A stretch of 64,000 nt of DNA from Talpa occidentalis. Its lineage: Eukaryota > Chordata > Mammalia > Eulipotyphla > Talpidae. The position numbers and the translations under genes were made by a program. Under the pieces are notes generated by a model. That model ran no database searches. It worked only from the letters and a program-made list of their open reading frames with translations, and was not told the origin of the DNA. The stretch is taken from assembly GCF_014898055.3 (NCBI RefSeq), contig NW_023601212.1:57772329-57836328 (forward strand), read 5' to 3'. This document shows, piece by piece, positions 21,859 through 34,289 of this stretch; the stretch's first letter is position 1, and each line of letters opens with the position of its first letter.

Positions 21859-23400
21859 TTGATTATTCTGATAAAACAAAACCTGTGAGGCCATAATCTA
21901 CAAAATTTAATGATGGAGGGAAAAACTGAGACCACATAGTTAGGTTCAACTTAGAAACTAAAATCAGTCCACCAGTTCTACCAACTTTTCATCTGCAAGC
22001 CATGGAAACAAAATTGAAATCATTTCCACAATATTCTCCTCTGACCTATATCCAATAGGTTAGTCTAAATGATAAACATATATAATCAACCTTTCTGAAA
22101 AAGGGTTTATCCACGGAGATGTGCCAGCTACTTAAATTTAGAGTTTACCCAAGTTCCAATACTGAACTCCAATCCTCGGTGTCTAAAGTAGTGTCCGAGC
22201 AATCTGAGTTTGAGCCATGTAAACCTCTAATTTGTTTCCCTGCTCAAAATAAGGAAGCAAAGAAATAGGCAAAGTTAATACCTCTTAAAATTCTATATTA
22301 TGTCTGAAAATAAGAAAGTTCCCACAGGAGTTCTCCATTTATTTATATGGACACTTTTCAATTATGTCTGTTGACAGTGTCCTTTCATATCCTCAATAGC
22401 AAAGTATATCAGCAAGAAGCCATTTTATGTGGGTACCAGAAGGGAGAAAAAATCCTGGAGGCAAAGTTATCATGTTATTTACTCTGATCCCCTGGTTTTA
22501 GAATGATGACAAACTTCACTTGGAATTCCTGGATCTGTGGGTTCTGCGTATCCAGGATTCATTCCTGGTAATGTCAGGTTAACTCAGGGCATTTGGCAAC
22601 ACTATACGAGGTGCTGTGAGTAACATCAGTTTTGCAACCTCATTTGTCATATAATTAAATTATTATATAATGAAAACTATGTACCACACAATAAAATGTT
22701 CATTCTCCTACTGTGGTACAGTATATTTAAGCATAAAACAGCCACAAGGGAAGATTGGAAATGACATGGAAAGGTCAGCCTTAAAATTATTTAATTCATT
22801 TAGAAAAAATAACAATAAAAAGAAGAACAAACCCAGGAAGAATTAATTTCTAAACCAAAGGGACCAAGGAAAGTTGAGTTGAAAACAGGAAATTAAGGGA
22901 GGAGAAAACAAATGCTGGGACAAGAGAACAGAAAGAGAGTGAACGTTAAGAGATGGGGCTATTGTCACATTCCACAAGATAAATTATAGAAGGCCATCAC
23001 TGAAACTCATAAATACTTGCTATTATTCTAAGATGACTAACCAAACTCGAGGGCTCACAGCAACAGCATGTCATCACGGTGTCCAGACTGCCTGAGGGTA
23101 GCTATAGGGCAATGTTTTCAAACACTAGATTGTAACCAATTAAGTTTTGAAATAAATTTAGTGGGTCGCTAAACAACATATATTTTTAAAAAGATGAGAA
23201 GGGGAAATATTGGCATGCATCCTATACTGTTAACAGTAAATATTGTATCTGGAAACCTTAGGTTTGCCCGTAAACATAAACATATACACAGACACACAGG
23301 AGTCACCAAGCAAAATGTTTTTTCCAACAGGATAAAAAGAATGAAAACTTGTGCTATAGGAGTTGATCATTCTACTCCTTAAATCATTCTATCTTCTCTT
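21859..23400. other. No recognisable feature
   Basis: About 1.5 kb of unassigned DNA with no repeat I recognise. The short frame at 23,194-23,382 has no family signature. Confidence 0.5.
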
Positions 23401-23890
23401 TTTAAAATTAATTAATTAATTAATATATATTTTATATCTTTTTCATTTTTTTTACAATGTTTGCTTTCTTTTTTTAAAAAGATTTATTTATTTATGCATA
23501 CAAGAACTGGGGTACAGGCCAAAGGTGTGGGGATGAGAGGATTCACCAGAGAGAGAGCGGGGAACAGAACAGGCAGACTGACTGAAATACACTGCTGAGG
23601 GAAGCAGCAGGCAAGACAGGAGAGGTCTGCTGCACCATGTGGGTAGCTCCCTGGCCAGCCAGAGATTGAACTCGTGCTGCAAAGGCTGTGGATAGCTTCA
23701 CAGTGCTGTGCTTAACCCCTTGCACCACCGGGGAGGCCCAATTTTTGCTTTCTTATCTCAGGTGTAGTCCCCATAGAATTTCCACCACCAGTTCACCTGT
23801 GCACCATCATCATAGTCCTTTGTGCTCTTCCCTCCCTCATTTTGATTCCTCTCCCATCTCCTCCCCTGCAGAATGTCTCTATCTTCTCTT
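23400..23890 (-). mobile_element. LINE-1 3' UTR fragment split by a SINE
   Basis: Antisense LINE-1 3' UTR in two parts: 23,400-23,470 (TTAA-rich tail, 'tttttacaatgtttgc') and 23,744-23,885 ('ggtgtagtccccatagaatt', 'caccaccagttcacctgtgc', 'cccctgcagaatgtctct'). The SINE at 23,471-23,743 separates them. Confidence 0.8.
23471..23743 (-). mobile_element. tRNA-derived SINE, type A, with target-site duplication
   Basis: The reverse complement starts gggcctccccggtggtgcaa and ends with AAATAAATAAATC and an A-rich tail. The repeat tttgctttctt flanks it at 23,460-23,470 and 23,744-23,754. It is inserted in a LINE-1 3' UTR fragment. Confidence 0.92.
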
Positions 23891-24915
23891 TTACAAAGAT
23901 CCTTTTTTACTTCCTATTTTGTAACAAGTGAGCATGCTCCAAAGTTTAGTCCTCAGCCCTTTGTTCTTTATATATATGCTACCATGTTAACTATATAGAA
24001 CTGACACTGTCTCAATTCTAAGTGAACCTGTTTTCCAAATTTCTCTCTTTCCGGGCTACAAATATATGTAGCTTCAACTATCAATCATACTTCATTATAA
24101 TTCCCCAAATCGATGTATCCAAATATAAAATCACCTGGGTCTATGTTCTGTGGTCAAAGTATCTAGTCTCTGAAAGTTTCAATTTCTTCATCTGTCAAGT
24201 ATGGATAATATGATTTTCTTATATTAAATACAGCAATGTGTATTAAATGTAGTAACTGTTAGGATACATTAGGCTTTTTGTAATATGCAATGTTTCCCCA
24301 ACCCTTCAAATCAAGCTCTTGATCATATTTCCAAATTTTTACAAATTTGCACTTGCATTACCACATTAATGTTCCATTCCTCTCTCTTCTTTCACCCCAC
24401 ATCATTCATACCATCCTGTTGCCTCTTTCAGGCCCAACATCTGCATCTCTTGTCCTCTTCAGAGGGAAAATCACTTAGTTCAATGACTCACCCCATCTGT
24501 AGTTCCCATCCTTGACCCACGGCAGGAGGATTTACCAGCAAATCACTCATGCCAGAGATGAGAATTCAGTTCCTCTAATGATGGCTCCAGCTACTGCTCC
24601 CCATGTAGTCAGACACCTTTCAGCAAGTGACCTACCTTTTAAGCTTCAATGTCCTCACTGAAGTAAAAGCAGAGATAAAACTTTTCCTTAACTCATTTAT
24701 TATCCTAAAGATTATATATAAAGTTCATAGGCCAGTGCCTGGTACAAAGTAAATGCTAAATAAGTGTTTCATTTTCTACTACTTTTCCTACCTTTCTTCC
24801 TGCCAATGCTTCTCTTGCTTTTTTTCTTCTCTTCCTGCATTTTCATTTTGTTATTGGTTCCTGTTAATATTATCACTCTCAACATCATTTATCTTAATGG
24901 TTTCCCGATAATTGC
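23891..24915. other. Mostly unassigned; possible LINE-2 and MIR pieces
   Basis: About 1 kb. 24,285-24,525 is pyrimidine-rich and resembles LINE-2 sense strand. 24,600-24,765 resembles MIR ('tttaagcttcaatgtcctcac' then 'ggccagtgcctggtacaaag'). The rest is unassigned. Confidence 0.35.
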
Positions 24916-24930
24916 AAAATTGTAGGCCTA

Positions 24931-25199
24931 GGGGCTTCCATGGTGGCACAGGCGGTTGAGCACAGTACTATGAAGATGTCTGCAGCCTCTGCAGTGGGGG
25001 TTCGATCTCAGCCAGGCACAGAGATACCCACATGGCGCGGCAGACCTCTCCTGTCTCGCCTGCTGCTCCCCTCAGCAGTATATTTCGGTCAGTTTGCCTG
25101 TTGTGTTCCCCACTCTGTCTCTGGTGAATCCTCTCAATCCCTGCCCCCACATCTCTGGCCTGTACCCCAGTTCTTGAATACATAAATAAATCTTTACAA
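24931..25199 (+). mobile_element. tRNA-derived SINE with 15-bp target-site duplication
   Basis: Head ggggcttccatggtggcaca with 'ggcggttgagcacagt', mixed between types A and B. The body is standard, with tail 'cataaataaatcttt'. Perfect repeats aaaattgtaggccta lie at 24,916-24,930 and 25,200-25,214. Confidence 0.93.
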
Positions 25200-25231
25200 A
25201 AAATTGTAGGCCTAGTAGTAGCAGTAACAAT

Positions 25232-25290
25232 ATTATTGATGATGATGTTTATTATTATTATTATTATTATTATTATCATCATCATCATTA
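25232..25290 (+). repeat. ATT/TGA trinucleotide microsatellite
   Basis: Runs of ttg/atg, then about nine ATT units (25,249-25,276), then ATC units. It lies close to the SINE tail at 25,199. Minus-strand open frame runs here are only low complexity. Confidence 0.9.
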
Positions 25291-25299
25291 AACACAGTT

Positions 25300-25934
25300 A
25301 CAGAGATTGGTGCCTCTACTAATTCTTGGACTTTAACTTCAACTGAATGCTCACTGCTGTATAGCAATCCAAAGAGTCTCTAGTAAGCTCCTTTGCCTAT
25401 TTACTTCACTATTAAAAATTTTATTTCCTCCCTAAATCATGTACCAAACTAAATCCCACTCAACCTTAGCAGATTTGCTTTCCAACTTAATGAGAAATAG
25501 AAACTACATGGCAACAACTTCCTGAATTTGTTCCTTTCCAACTACAAATATCTCCATTATCATCTCCTTTCTCCTTTTTCTTGTGCGCCCTCTCCTCTCT
25601 CTAGCTGTGCAATGGATCCTATCACTTTCTACCTCGTAATAATTCCCTTTGTCATTTGCCTCCCCCAGCTCCCATATACTCCTGTATCTTCATTCTTTAA
25701 TGTTCAAGTTCTTGTTCATTAAATACTCTTTTTACTCTTATTTTTTTCAAATCTTCTTATCTCCTCAGTCAAGGTTCTTCAGAGAGTTCATCATTTTCAT
25801 CTCCTAATCACTCTTCAATGTCTACTACACTCATGTCACTAAATTTGTCAATCCTCTCTCCATGCTCTCAAGTCCAACTGGGGCTGTTCTGTCCTAATAT
25901 TACTGAACCTCTACACTGCACTTGACGGTTTTAC
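25300..25934. other. Unassigned, pyrimidine-rich
   Basis: About 630 bases. Parts (25,520-25,930) resemble decayed LINE-2 sense strand ('tcaaggttcttcagagagttc'), but not enough to assign with confidence. The frame at 25,528-25,722 is not supported as a gene. Confidence 0.3.
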
Positions 25935-26660
25935 TCTATACTCTTTTTCTTTAAATAGCTTTATTATGATACAAGTCATATAATATACAATTCATCATTT
26001 AACATCATAATCCCATATTTTTGCTAAATTTACTATATTGGTTTTTAGTATATTTCAGCATATATGTACAACCATCACCAAGTCAATTTTGGAATAATTA
26101 CATTCTACAAATAGAAACCCTGCATTCTCTAGTTATCTCCTCATACCCCCTCTTCCTTTCAGTTCAAAGCAATACTAATCTCTTTCTGTCTCTATATATT
26201 TCCCTATTCTAAATATTTCATATAACTGGCATTATACAATATGTGCCTTTTTGTGAGTGGATTATTTTATTTAGCAAATGCATTCCATTTTGTGTCATGT
26301 ACCAATACTTCATTCCTTTTTGTGGTCAAACAATATTCCATTATATGGATATACCTTGCATTATTTTTCTATAAAGATTTATTTATGCACACAAGAACTG
26401 GGGTACAGGCCAGAGGTGTGGGGGGTGAGAGGAGTCACCAGAGACAGAGTGGGGAACAGAACAGACAGATTGACTGAAATACACTGCTGAGGGGAGCAGC
26501 GGGCAAGACAGGAGAGGTCTGCTGCACCATGTGGGTAGCTCCCTGGCCGGGGATTGAACTCATGCTGCAGTGGCTATGGATAGCTTCATAGGTTGCGACT
26601 TAACACCTTGCGCCACCAGGGAGGCCCTGGATATACCTTGCTTTATCAAGCCTGTACTCC
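25935..26660 (-). mobile_element. Old LINE-1 3' UTR, split by a SINE
   Basis: The plus strand is the antisense of an old mammalian LINE-1 3' UTR: 'agctttattatgatacaagtc', 'gtacaaccatcaccaagtca', 'ctctttctgtctctatatat', 'atttcatataactggcatta', 'cttcattcctttttgtggtc' and 'atattccattatatggatat'. The SINE at 26,360-26,627 splits it. Confidence 0.75.
26360..26627 (-). mobile_element. tRNA-derived SINE, type A, with 14-bp target-site duplication
   Basis: The reverse complement starts gggcctccctggtggcgcaa and has box B 'gagttcaatcccc'. Perfect repeats tggatataccttgc lie at 26,346-26,359 and 26,628-26,641. The tail is short. Confidence 0.93.
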
Positions 26661-28385
26661 TTTAAAATTTTCTCCTCCTAAATTTCTAAGAGAAGATACC
26701 AACATGGATATCCTCTAACTCTTTTTTCCCCCCATTTTTTTCAAAGAGTTTATCTTCTAACTCCTCAACATGTAATACTCTCATGTTCACATCCTACAGA
26801 TTCTCCCTGGATGAGTTTATCAAAATCTAAGTCATTAACTGTCACCAATTTGTTAATGACTCTCAAAACATTATCCATGATTCACATCTTGTTCTCTTAA
26901 GTTTCAAACTGCATATTCAATTTTCTACTAGACATTTTTTGCCAACTTGCACTTATGAGTGCTTTAAATTGGGTTAATTCAAAGTTGAATATATCTCTTA
27001 CCTCCACTCCCCACTACTTCTCATCAATACAGTACAGTGGTTAGAGTTCACCACGTAGTTACCTGTGCCATAAATATGAGTCGTCCTTTCTCTTCACCCC
27101 TGCTATCCCTTCCCAAAGTCTACAAACCTGATGCATCTACATATTCATCTTCTTCTTTCCACTTTCGCTGCCACGATCTTCTTTTAGTTTAAACACGTGT
27201 GATTTCTTCTGAGAATTACCAAAACAACATCTACAATCTCCCCCTCCACATTTCCCACATTGCTACACGATGCTAACCTTGTCATATCCTCTATTTAAAC
27301 AATCTTCAATGGTCCCGAGAGCTTAACACGCGGGATTCGTCATTACCTATTCCTTGCTTCTTTGACAAAATCAAGAGTCTTTCCCCCAATACATTCTTTG
27401 CTCTAGCTTCAAAACCTTGATTACTGTTCACATCCAAGTGCTTTTGCACAAACTTTTTTTTTTAATCTCAGTTGCTTTATTTCATTTTATCTTTAAAAAA
27501 GATTTATTTATTATTTATGCATACAAGAACTGGGGTACAGGCCAGAGGTGCAGGGGGTTGAGAGGATTCACTGGAGACAGCGTGGGGAACAGAACAGGCA
27601 AATAGACTGATGTGTACTGCTGAGGGGAGAGGTCTGCTGCATCATGTGGGTAGCTCCCTGGCTGGGCGGGGATCAAACTCATGCTGTAGAGGCTGCAAAC
27701 AGCTTTGTAGCACTGTGCTTAACCTCTTGTGCCACTAGGGAGGCCCTTCACAAACTTTTTTTCTGAGAGGAGAAAGCATGCAAGCATACATTGTACAAAA
27801 ATGAATAATGATGTAATGTATAGATATAGATATAGATATTTAAAAAGAATACATTTTTATAAAATATTTACATATATATGTAAATATTTATTTATGTATT
27901 AACCATTTGTTTCTATGTTTACCTCAATAACATTCTCATCATTCAGACTTCACCACCTAAGGAAACTTGCTTCAACCTTCTTTTCTGATATAGATAACTC
28001 TCCTTGGTGCTATCTGATTAATAATTGATCATATTATACTATAAATTTTTGAAGGCAGAATTGAGCTCTCATTTAATTTTTTGTCCTCTGAGTGCTGAAC
28101 ACACTGGTTAACATATGTTTAGCCTTTAATAATATTTTAATAATCATAAATATTACATGGACATATTTCTAGGAAATTTTCTTTTTTCCCCACTCCTTTT
28201 AAAAAAAAAAAAAAAACACCATCCAGGTGCTTCTACAACATAATTGACACACCCTGTTATAATACCTTTCACATTGCATCATAATTATTGTGTTTGTCTT
28301 CATAGTCCAGTATTCTCCCTAATGCCTGGTACATAGTAGATATTCAATAACCACTTGCTTAATTAAAGAATATATGAATGAGAAT
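26660..28385 (+). repeat. Long LINE-2 copy, split by a SINE
   Basis: The sense order runs from a 'tctaactcctcaacatgtaatac' stretch (26,755), through 'caatcttcaatggtcccgag' (27,299) and 'tgttcacatccaagtgcttttgc' (27,425). It resumes after the SINE with 'cttcaccacctaaggaaacttgc' (27,949), and the 3' terminal 'aatgcctggtacatagtaga' step is at 28,321. A short AGATAT run lies at 27,820-27,838. Confidence 0.5.
27461..27748 (-). mobile_element. tRNA-derived SINE, type A, with extra sequence beyond its tail
   Basis: The reverse complement starts gggcctccctagtggcacaa. After the usual AATAAATAAT/AAATCTTTTTT tail there are about 30 extra bases (27,463-27,491 on plus) before an A-run and the flank repeat. 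Perfect repeats cacaaacttttttt lie at 27,447-27,460 and 27,749-27,762, so the extra bases lie inside the insertion. Confidence 0.85.
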
Positions 28386-30475
28386 GAATATATGAATGAA
28401 AGCTTCTATCATAAGAGCCAGCCTCTGTTACATGTCCTAGTCCTGCTCACTGATCTTTGCATACTTTGTCATTGTCTCTATATTAAATTCCTTATTACCT
28501 GATGAATATCACACAGTTTGGTCCCCATTTTAATTCATACACTGAACCCTTTCAGGTTCTGAAATTCTAAACTCTATCTTGATAGCTAAGGTTTTGACAT
28601 ATTCTTCTGGTATTTACCCACCTGCTTAACCGCATGTCTGGACTTTCAAGAACTTCTCCATACGTACTAAAACTTCTCATCATCCCTGTTGTCACCAACT
28701 TGGTACCTTGTTATTTAATATTTTGATGTCATTAAATGACAAATGCAGATACAACTCCTTTTAACAGTGGACAAATTCTTATTTGACTAAAATCTATTTA
28801 TGGAATTTCAGGAATTATTGGCTGGTGGGAGGAGCTACTCTCTAGAGGACTACATTACTCCCAGATACTTTGAATAAATACCATTTGTATATCCACCTAT
28901 AGCCATCTATTCAAAAGAAGGTTGTCTCTAATAATGGTATGTAACTTTCTGTTAATATCAGAGAGAGTCATTGGAGTTAGTTTCTCTCTCTGGGAAAATA
29001 CTATAAACCACAACAGATGGGGGTCAGATTGGTCTGTTTATAACAGTTCTTGATTGCTTTTCTGTTACTGGTTAAAGACTTAAGTTTTATGGAGAGCATA
29101 AACTGCAACTTCAGAGTAGGATTCCACATTCAACTCTTAACATAAAACACTTGTCAAACACAATACATCTTGCGAAGAGCAGAATAAGAAAAAAAATTGA
29201 ATTTTATCTGTAAACACACTCTTTAAAAATAGGAGACTGCAAATCCTATTCACCACTGAGAAACAGTTTTGATTTCAGATAATAAGCCAAAAGAAAAGAC
29301 AAATACAAAATTATTTTTCAAGAAACTTTAAAAGTCAGCTTACTAGGTTCATTTCTATCTACTTCTTTGCTCATTGAAGTACAGAGATCAATCTATACTT
29401 GCGTATGATTAAGAGATAGCAATCATTCAAAGAAAATATCTAATAATCAACAGAGGCATAAAACATACACTTACAAAAGACCTACTTTATTATATTTTTA
29501 TGTCATGCTCTATATATCAATTAGGTTATATAAAGTCCTTTAGTGTGGAAATCATGGCTTATTTCTCTATGTATTGCTCAAACACTTAGCATGGTGGCAC
29601 AAACACATGATTTAATAAATAATAATAATTTATTTAATTATTTGAAAACCATATACTAGGTCTTAAGAAAGTTCTTGGTTTGGCAAATAGATCTATAGGA
29701 GATGAAGTTTTCTGAGACAAAGACATCACAATTTTTCAACATTAGATCACTCTTTTGCACATATTCTCAACTCTCTTGCCCTTACTTTCTCTTATTTCAT
29801 TGTATTTCCTTAGCAAAATCCCAAACTGAGGCAAATCAACTTTTCTACAGATGCTCTCTGCACCCGTGTAGATTAAGGTAACCAGAGAAAAACAAACAAA
29901 TGTGCTATCTGGACTCAGTAAGCAAAACCTTTCATGTCAAGTGTTGTCCAGACCCTACTACATTTCCCTGGTCAATTCACTCTCCTGTTCACCTCATGAC
30001 AGTTTCACATTTTCTTTTCTCTCCTCAAACCTCCAACACCTTCCTCCTGACATCCTCACTCTCACCAAGAAATTGCACTGTGAATATTCAGACATGCTCC
30101 CGCCAATACATGGAGTCTACCTACCCCATGGACCCTCATGTTTTGCTTCTACTGTTAGGTGAGAGAACTGTATGGCGCTGACCTAAAGCCAGTTCTCTTA
30201 TTGTGCCGTAAATTTGATCCCCTCTCTCCTTCTCTAGGATATCTTGCAGCAGTTCTTCCCAAGACAGACTAAATTTTTCAATTACAAGTTCTTGCTTCTA
30301 AGAGTATCTTCTATGTAAGTTTTCCATATAAAGCAGGATAAATTATACTATGAAAACAGATTTTTCAAATAATAAAAATAACATGTATGTTGAGATTCTT
30401 TTTATAAGGATAGCATCAAAATAAAATTCAGTTTATACACACCAACCAAATTAAGTCAAAACCTAGAAGCAGAGA
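28386..30475. other. No recognisable feature
   Basis: About 2.1 kb, the longest stretch here with no assigned repeat. Plus frames at 29,900-30,181 and 29,902-30,162 overlap in different frames, have no family signature and no convincing splice context. I cannot exclude a conserved non-coding element. Confidence 0.45.
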
Positions 30476-30479
30476 AAAG

Positions 30480-30575
30480 AGCTTTGGACTGACAACCAAG
30501 AGTCCCAGATCTAGTCATTGTTCTCTGGGAATTCAATGAACTTTGCTGAGTCTCAGGTGAATGGACTTACATATC
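30480..30575 (+). repeat. MIR fragment (low confidence)
   Basis: 'gagctttggactgacaacca...gatctagtcattg...aactttgctgagtctcag' follows the 5' part of MIR (ggactctggagccagac ... ctctgccact ... ctcagttt). Diverged. Confidence 0.4.
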
Positions 30576-30621
30576 TTTGTGGTGCCATTTAATTTTCAAA
30601 TTCCTATCTAGTACTTGCATT

Positions 30622-30886
30622 CTTTTTTTTTTAAAGATTTATTTATTTATGTATATAAGAGCTGGGGTACCAGCCAGAGGTGCGGGGGTGAGAGGAGTCA
30701 CCAGAGACAGAGTGGGGAGCAGAACAGGCAGACTGACTGAAATACACTGCTGGGGAGAGGGGCTGGTGGGGGACCTCAGGAGAGGTCTGCTGTGCCATAT
30801 GTGGGTCAGCTCTCTGGCCAGGTTTGAACTCAGGCCCTAGCAGTGATAGCACTGAGACTTAACCGAAATGCCATCAGGAAGCCCCC
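30622..30886 (-). mobile_element. tRNA-derived SINE, type C-like head with type A tail
   Basis: The reverse complement starts gggggcttcctgatggcatt and has 'ggttaagtctcagtgctatc', as in type C, but its tail is ATAAATAAATAAATCTTTAAA, as in type A. This is a mosaic of the two forms. No clear target-site duplication. Confidence 0.85.
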
Positions 30887-31790
30887 CTAGATAATATTCT
30901 TATACAAAAGATAGTAGCTTGTGTATATGTGGGTGCATTTTATAGAGACTGAAGACTATTCATTTTTCCATTAGTTCATTGTTTTAGTAAGGAACTGATG
31001 AAACCCTCCTATATGTTAGGCATAGTATTAGGCAACAGAGATACAAAAATGAACATGGATAAGACATGAGCTCTATTCTGGAAATATGTAGGATCTACTA
31101 TTAGAAGAATAATAACTTTCTGATTTGCCAGGATGAGACTCTTTCCTCCACTCTTTCTAACTACAGGCTCTAATTCTCACCTGTCTCACTCCCTCATTTC
31201 CATGTCGCCTCTCTGACCAGGGTTTCTATTGGCTGCCCCAGAACACGTCACCCGGAGGAGTATGGAATTGATCACATTGCCATTGTGGATTGATTGTTGA
31301 TTTTCATTAAGGAACAATGAGCCGTGGATTTCTTACTCCTGTGATATTAACCAAGTTCACTCACTACTCCCCCTTTTAGCACTGGCCATAAACTCCACCT
31401 GTCAACTGGTTGATCACTGTCCACAGTCCCACTTTGATTTGAGTGATCTCTCATGCATTTGGGCCCCAGACACCTCTCCTTTGGGGTATCCTAAAAGGCT
31501 GTGTTACCCTTTGCTGACTGAGATGCCTATTGCGGATACTAATCACTCATGTCCACTGAGCACTCTTCTGCTTGCCATTATGGGGGTGCATCATGCAACC
31601 TGGTTAAGCCTCCAGTCCCACCCCTGCCAAGTTCTTACTCTCTGACTTATACTTGAACAGGTTTCAGCAGGTTTCCCACCCTCTGCAAAGACAACAATGT
31701 AATAAATATAATAGAGGTACCTACAAGAGAGATACAAAAGCACAGAGGAAGGACTTGGGATGGAGTTGGACTGGAAGGAACAGTTAACTT
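30887..31790. other. Mostly unassigned; LINE-2 antisense piece near 30,980-31,100
   Basis: 30,990-31,085 reads 'ctcctatatgttaggcatag...ggcaacagagatacaaaaatg', the antisense of the LINE-2 3' terminus. The rest, including the frame at 31,439-31,645, is unassigned. Confidence 0.4.
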
Positions 31791-32625
31791 GAATCATGAT
31801 AACTATCTATTTACCCAAAGAAAATGAAAACAGGGCCTCCCCTGGTGGCGCAGCGCTGGGCTGCGAGGCTGCCCTCAGCCTCTGCAGCACCAGATCGATC
31901 CCCGGCCACCAGCGAGGGTCCCACATGGCGCGCAGACCTCTCCTGCCGCACCCGCTGCTCCCCTCCGCAGTGTATTTCAGTCCATCTGCCTGTCCTGTTT
32001 CCTGCTCTGGCTCTGGTGAATTCTCCCACCCTCCTGCACTTCTGACTGTATCCAGTGCTTGTATAAATAAATAAATAAATCTTTAAAGAAAAAAAAAAAG
32101 AAAAGAAAATGAAAATACTAATTCAATAAGCACCCCCATGTTCATCATAGCATTATTCACAATAGCCAAGAATTGGAAACAATCTAAGCGCCTATGGGTG
32201 GGTAACTAAATAAAAAAGATGTGGTACATATACACAATGGAATATTACTCAACTGTAAAGAGATATAACCTTGTCATTTGCAATAACATGGATGGACCAG
32301 AGAGCATTATGCTAAATAAAATAAGTAAAATGGAGAGAGACAAACACCATACAATTTCACTCATATGTGGGAGATAAAGAAACAAAACTACTGAACAAAT
32401 GAAACAAAACACAAACTCTTCAACTCTAAGAACAAAATAATGTTTACTAGAAGAGAAGAGAGAAAGGAGTATGAGAAAACTGGGTAAAAGGGATCAATTG
32501 TAGGTGTGGGAGGAAAACTAGACTTTTGTTAGCAAACATACAGAGGTTGATTTCTAATGCTATATATCTGAAACCTATATTAAATGATAAACCAATGCTA
32601 CCTCAAAAAAAAAAAAAAACCTGAA
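31790..32625 (+). mobile_element. Old LINE-1 3' end split by a SINE
   Basis: ORF2 C-terminal sequence resumes across the SINE: 'tatttacccaaagaaaatg' on the left and '...gaaaatactaattcaata' on the right. It then runs through 'ttcacaatagccaagaattgg', 'atggaatattactcaactg' and the 3' UTR to an A run at 32,608-32,622. All frames are broken. Confidence 0.8.
31833..32101 (+). mobile_element. tRNA-derived SINE, type B, with 14-bp target-site duplication
   Basis: A CpG-rich type B copy: gggcctcccctggtggcgca, 'gggctgcgaggctgccctc', 'cggccaccagcgagggtccc', tail 'cttgtataaataaataaata'. Perfect repeats aaagaaaatgaaaa lie at 31,818-31,831 and 32,102-32,115. The retained CpGs suggest it is young. Confidence 0.95.
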
Positions 32626-32636
32626 TAAAAAAAAAG

Positions 32637-32795
32637 TATACCAGATGAAGAAGGAAAGCAGAATTCAAGCAAGGAAAAAGAACTTCAAAGTTGTAAATAG
32701 GGGAATAAACCTGATGTTTGGGAAATGCTGAGAAGTTTGCATTCGAGGAATGATGAGAGATAAGAATAGAATGGTAGGTGAAAACTTAAATGAGG
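32637..32795 (-). repeat. Diverged repeat shared with 34,540-34,690 (probably LINE-2)
   Basis: 'ctgatgtttgggaaatgctgag' and 'cgaggaatgatgagagataag' recur at 34,618-34,670 in the same order and orientation. The motif order fits LINE-2 antisense. Confidence 0.5.
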
Positions 32796-33056
32796 AAAGA
32801 TCTTAAATGCCTTAGTAATAAAAACGGACCCTATGTGGCATGCATTTGATTTATTCTTGTCATAAAAATAATAACATAATAGACCTGAGTCAAAGGAATG
32901 CCTTTTATTTGGGGATTAGTAGATTCACCCATCTCATAATTTTTAAGACAGCATTCAAGGAACTTGGAAGCCCTGAGTTGTTAACACAGTCTTCCACATC
33001 ATTTCTTTGGGTAAGTGACAGATGCAGGTAGAGTACTGTGCAGATGCACAGTGATT

Positions 33057-33271
33057 TTTTTTTATTTAAAAGATTTATTTATTTATGCATACAAGAGCTG
33101 GGGTACGGGACAGAGATGTGGGGGGTGAGAGGATTCACCAGAGGCAGAGTGGGGACCAGAACAGACAGATTGACTTAAGTACACTGCTGGGGGAGCAGCG
33201 GGCGAGACAGGAGAGGTCTGCTGCGCCGTGTGGGTAGCGCCCTTGCCTCCTAAGAATTGAACTCCTGCAGC
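33057..33271 (-). mobile_element. 5'-truncated tRNA-derived SINE with target-site duplication
   Basis: The tail and body are present (AAATAAATAAATC tail at 33,066-33,090 on plus), but the head is cut within the box B region; the pol III box A is missing. Flanks 'tgcacagtgattttt' at 33,044-33,058 and 'tgcacaggtgatttt' at 33,272-33,286 fit a target-site duplication, so the truncation arose at insertion. Confidence 0.82.
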
Positions 33272-33286
33272 CTGCACAGGTGATTT

Positions 33287-34285
33287 TAATGGACCTATTT
33301 AAGAACTCAAAGTGAAAGAATAGCATAGGAGATACTCAGTAAACTATTGTAGAATATATTTAAATGGAACCAAACAAAACCTGATCCTTTGGGAAATCTC
33401 CCCAGATGTCTACACACTCAGTTCTATTTCTTTGAGAGCCAAAACAGCTCTCTCTCAGGTCCCTTGTAGAAAAGCAGCTGCTCAGTGAGGGAGGTCTTTA
33501 ACAGGAACAGTCCCAGGTGAAATAAGGACTGGCTGATTTAACAGCCCAACCAAAATGAAGGTTGGCTCTAACTCTTCCTGGCACTGCTGGAGTTTACACT
33601 ATTCATTTCAACGGCTTCTGACTGCCAGAACCTCTTAACTGCCTGGTGAGCTACACGACCCAGAGTGAATCATCGGAGACACACAGACCTGTTCACCTCA
33701 CTGAATAAGAGACACAGTGACTCAATGGGTCAAGAGGAGTTTGTTCAGAACAGAAGAAGAAAGGGGAAAATATTAGACCAGAGAGCAGGAATCAAAATGG
33801 AAGTTCTTGGGACAGATGTTAAGATGGTTATGGTAGTTATAAAAGGAACAAAAGAGCTTAAGTTATTAATTTGAGCAATAATTTGCCTTATCACTTTATC
33901 TCACTTTCATCTCTCTCAGACTTGGATTGGCAAAACCTCAGAGATGATAATTTTGGAAATTCTGTTATATTGGACAGAGCACACCATCACATTTTATTAA
34001 TTCTCTGTACCTCAGCTGTGCTCAGTATCCTTCAATAGAAGGAACCTTGCATTATTATGGCTTGCCAATGTCAAATTGGTTAGTAATAGCTCCTCTTCAG
34101 GACAACTATTGTCAAGCAAAAGGAAAACTAATTCACAAGTGAATTCTGAGGACAGTCCTTTAACTCAGGTGGTCATTCCAGGCACTATCAGATCTTTAAA
34201 GAGAATCCTTGACCTCCTGGGATTACACTGTGTATATTTATACCTTCAACAAATTCTCTATGGAGGACTATCGAAGGCAAATTGT
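33287..34285. other. No recognisable feature
   Basis: About 1 kb. Plus frames at 33,665-33,874 and 34,076-34,348 have no signature. I see no assigned repeat. Confidence 0.45.
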
Positions 34286-34289
34286 GAGA

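Noticed and set aside
31796..32074. Several overlapping frames of 70-90 codons on both strands
   Set aside because: They fall within a type B SINE. Similar frames appear in almost every SINE copy because box regions and the body are open by chance.
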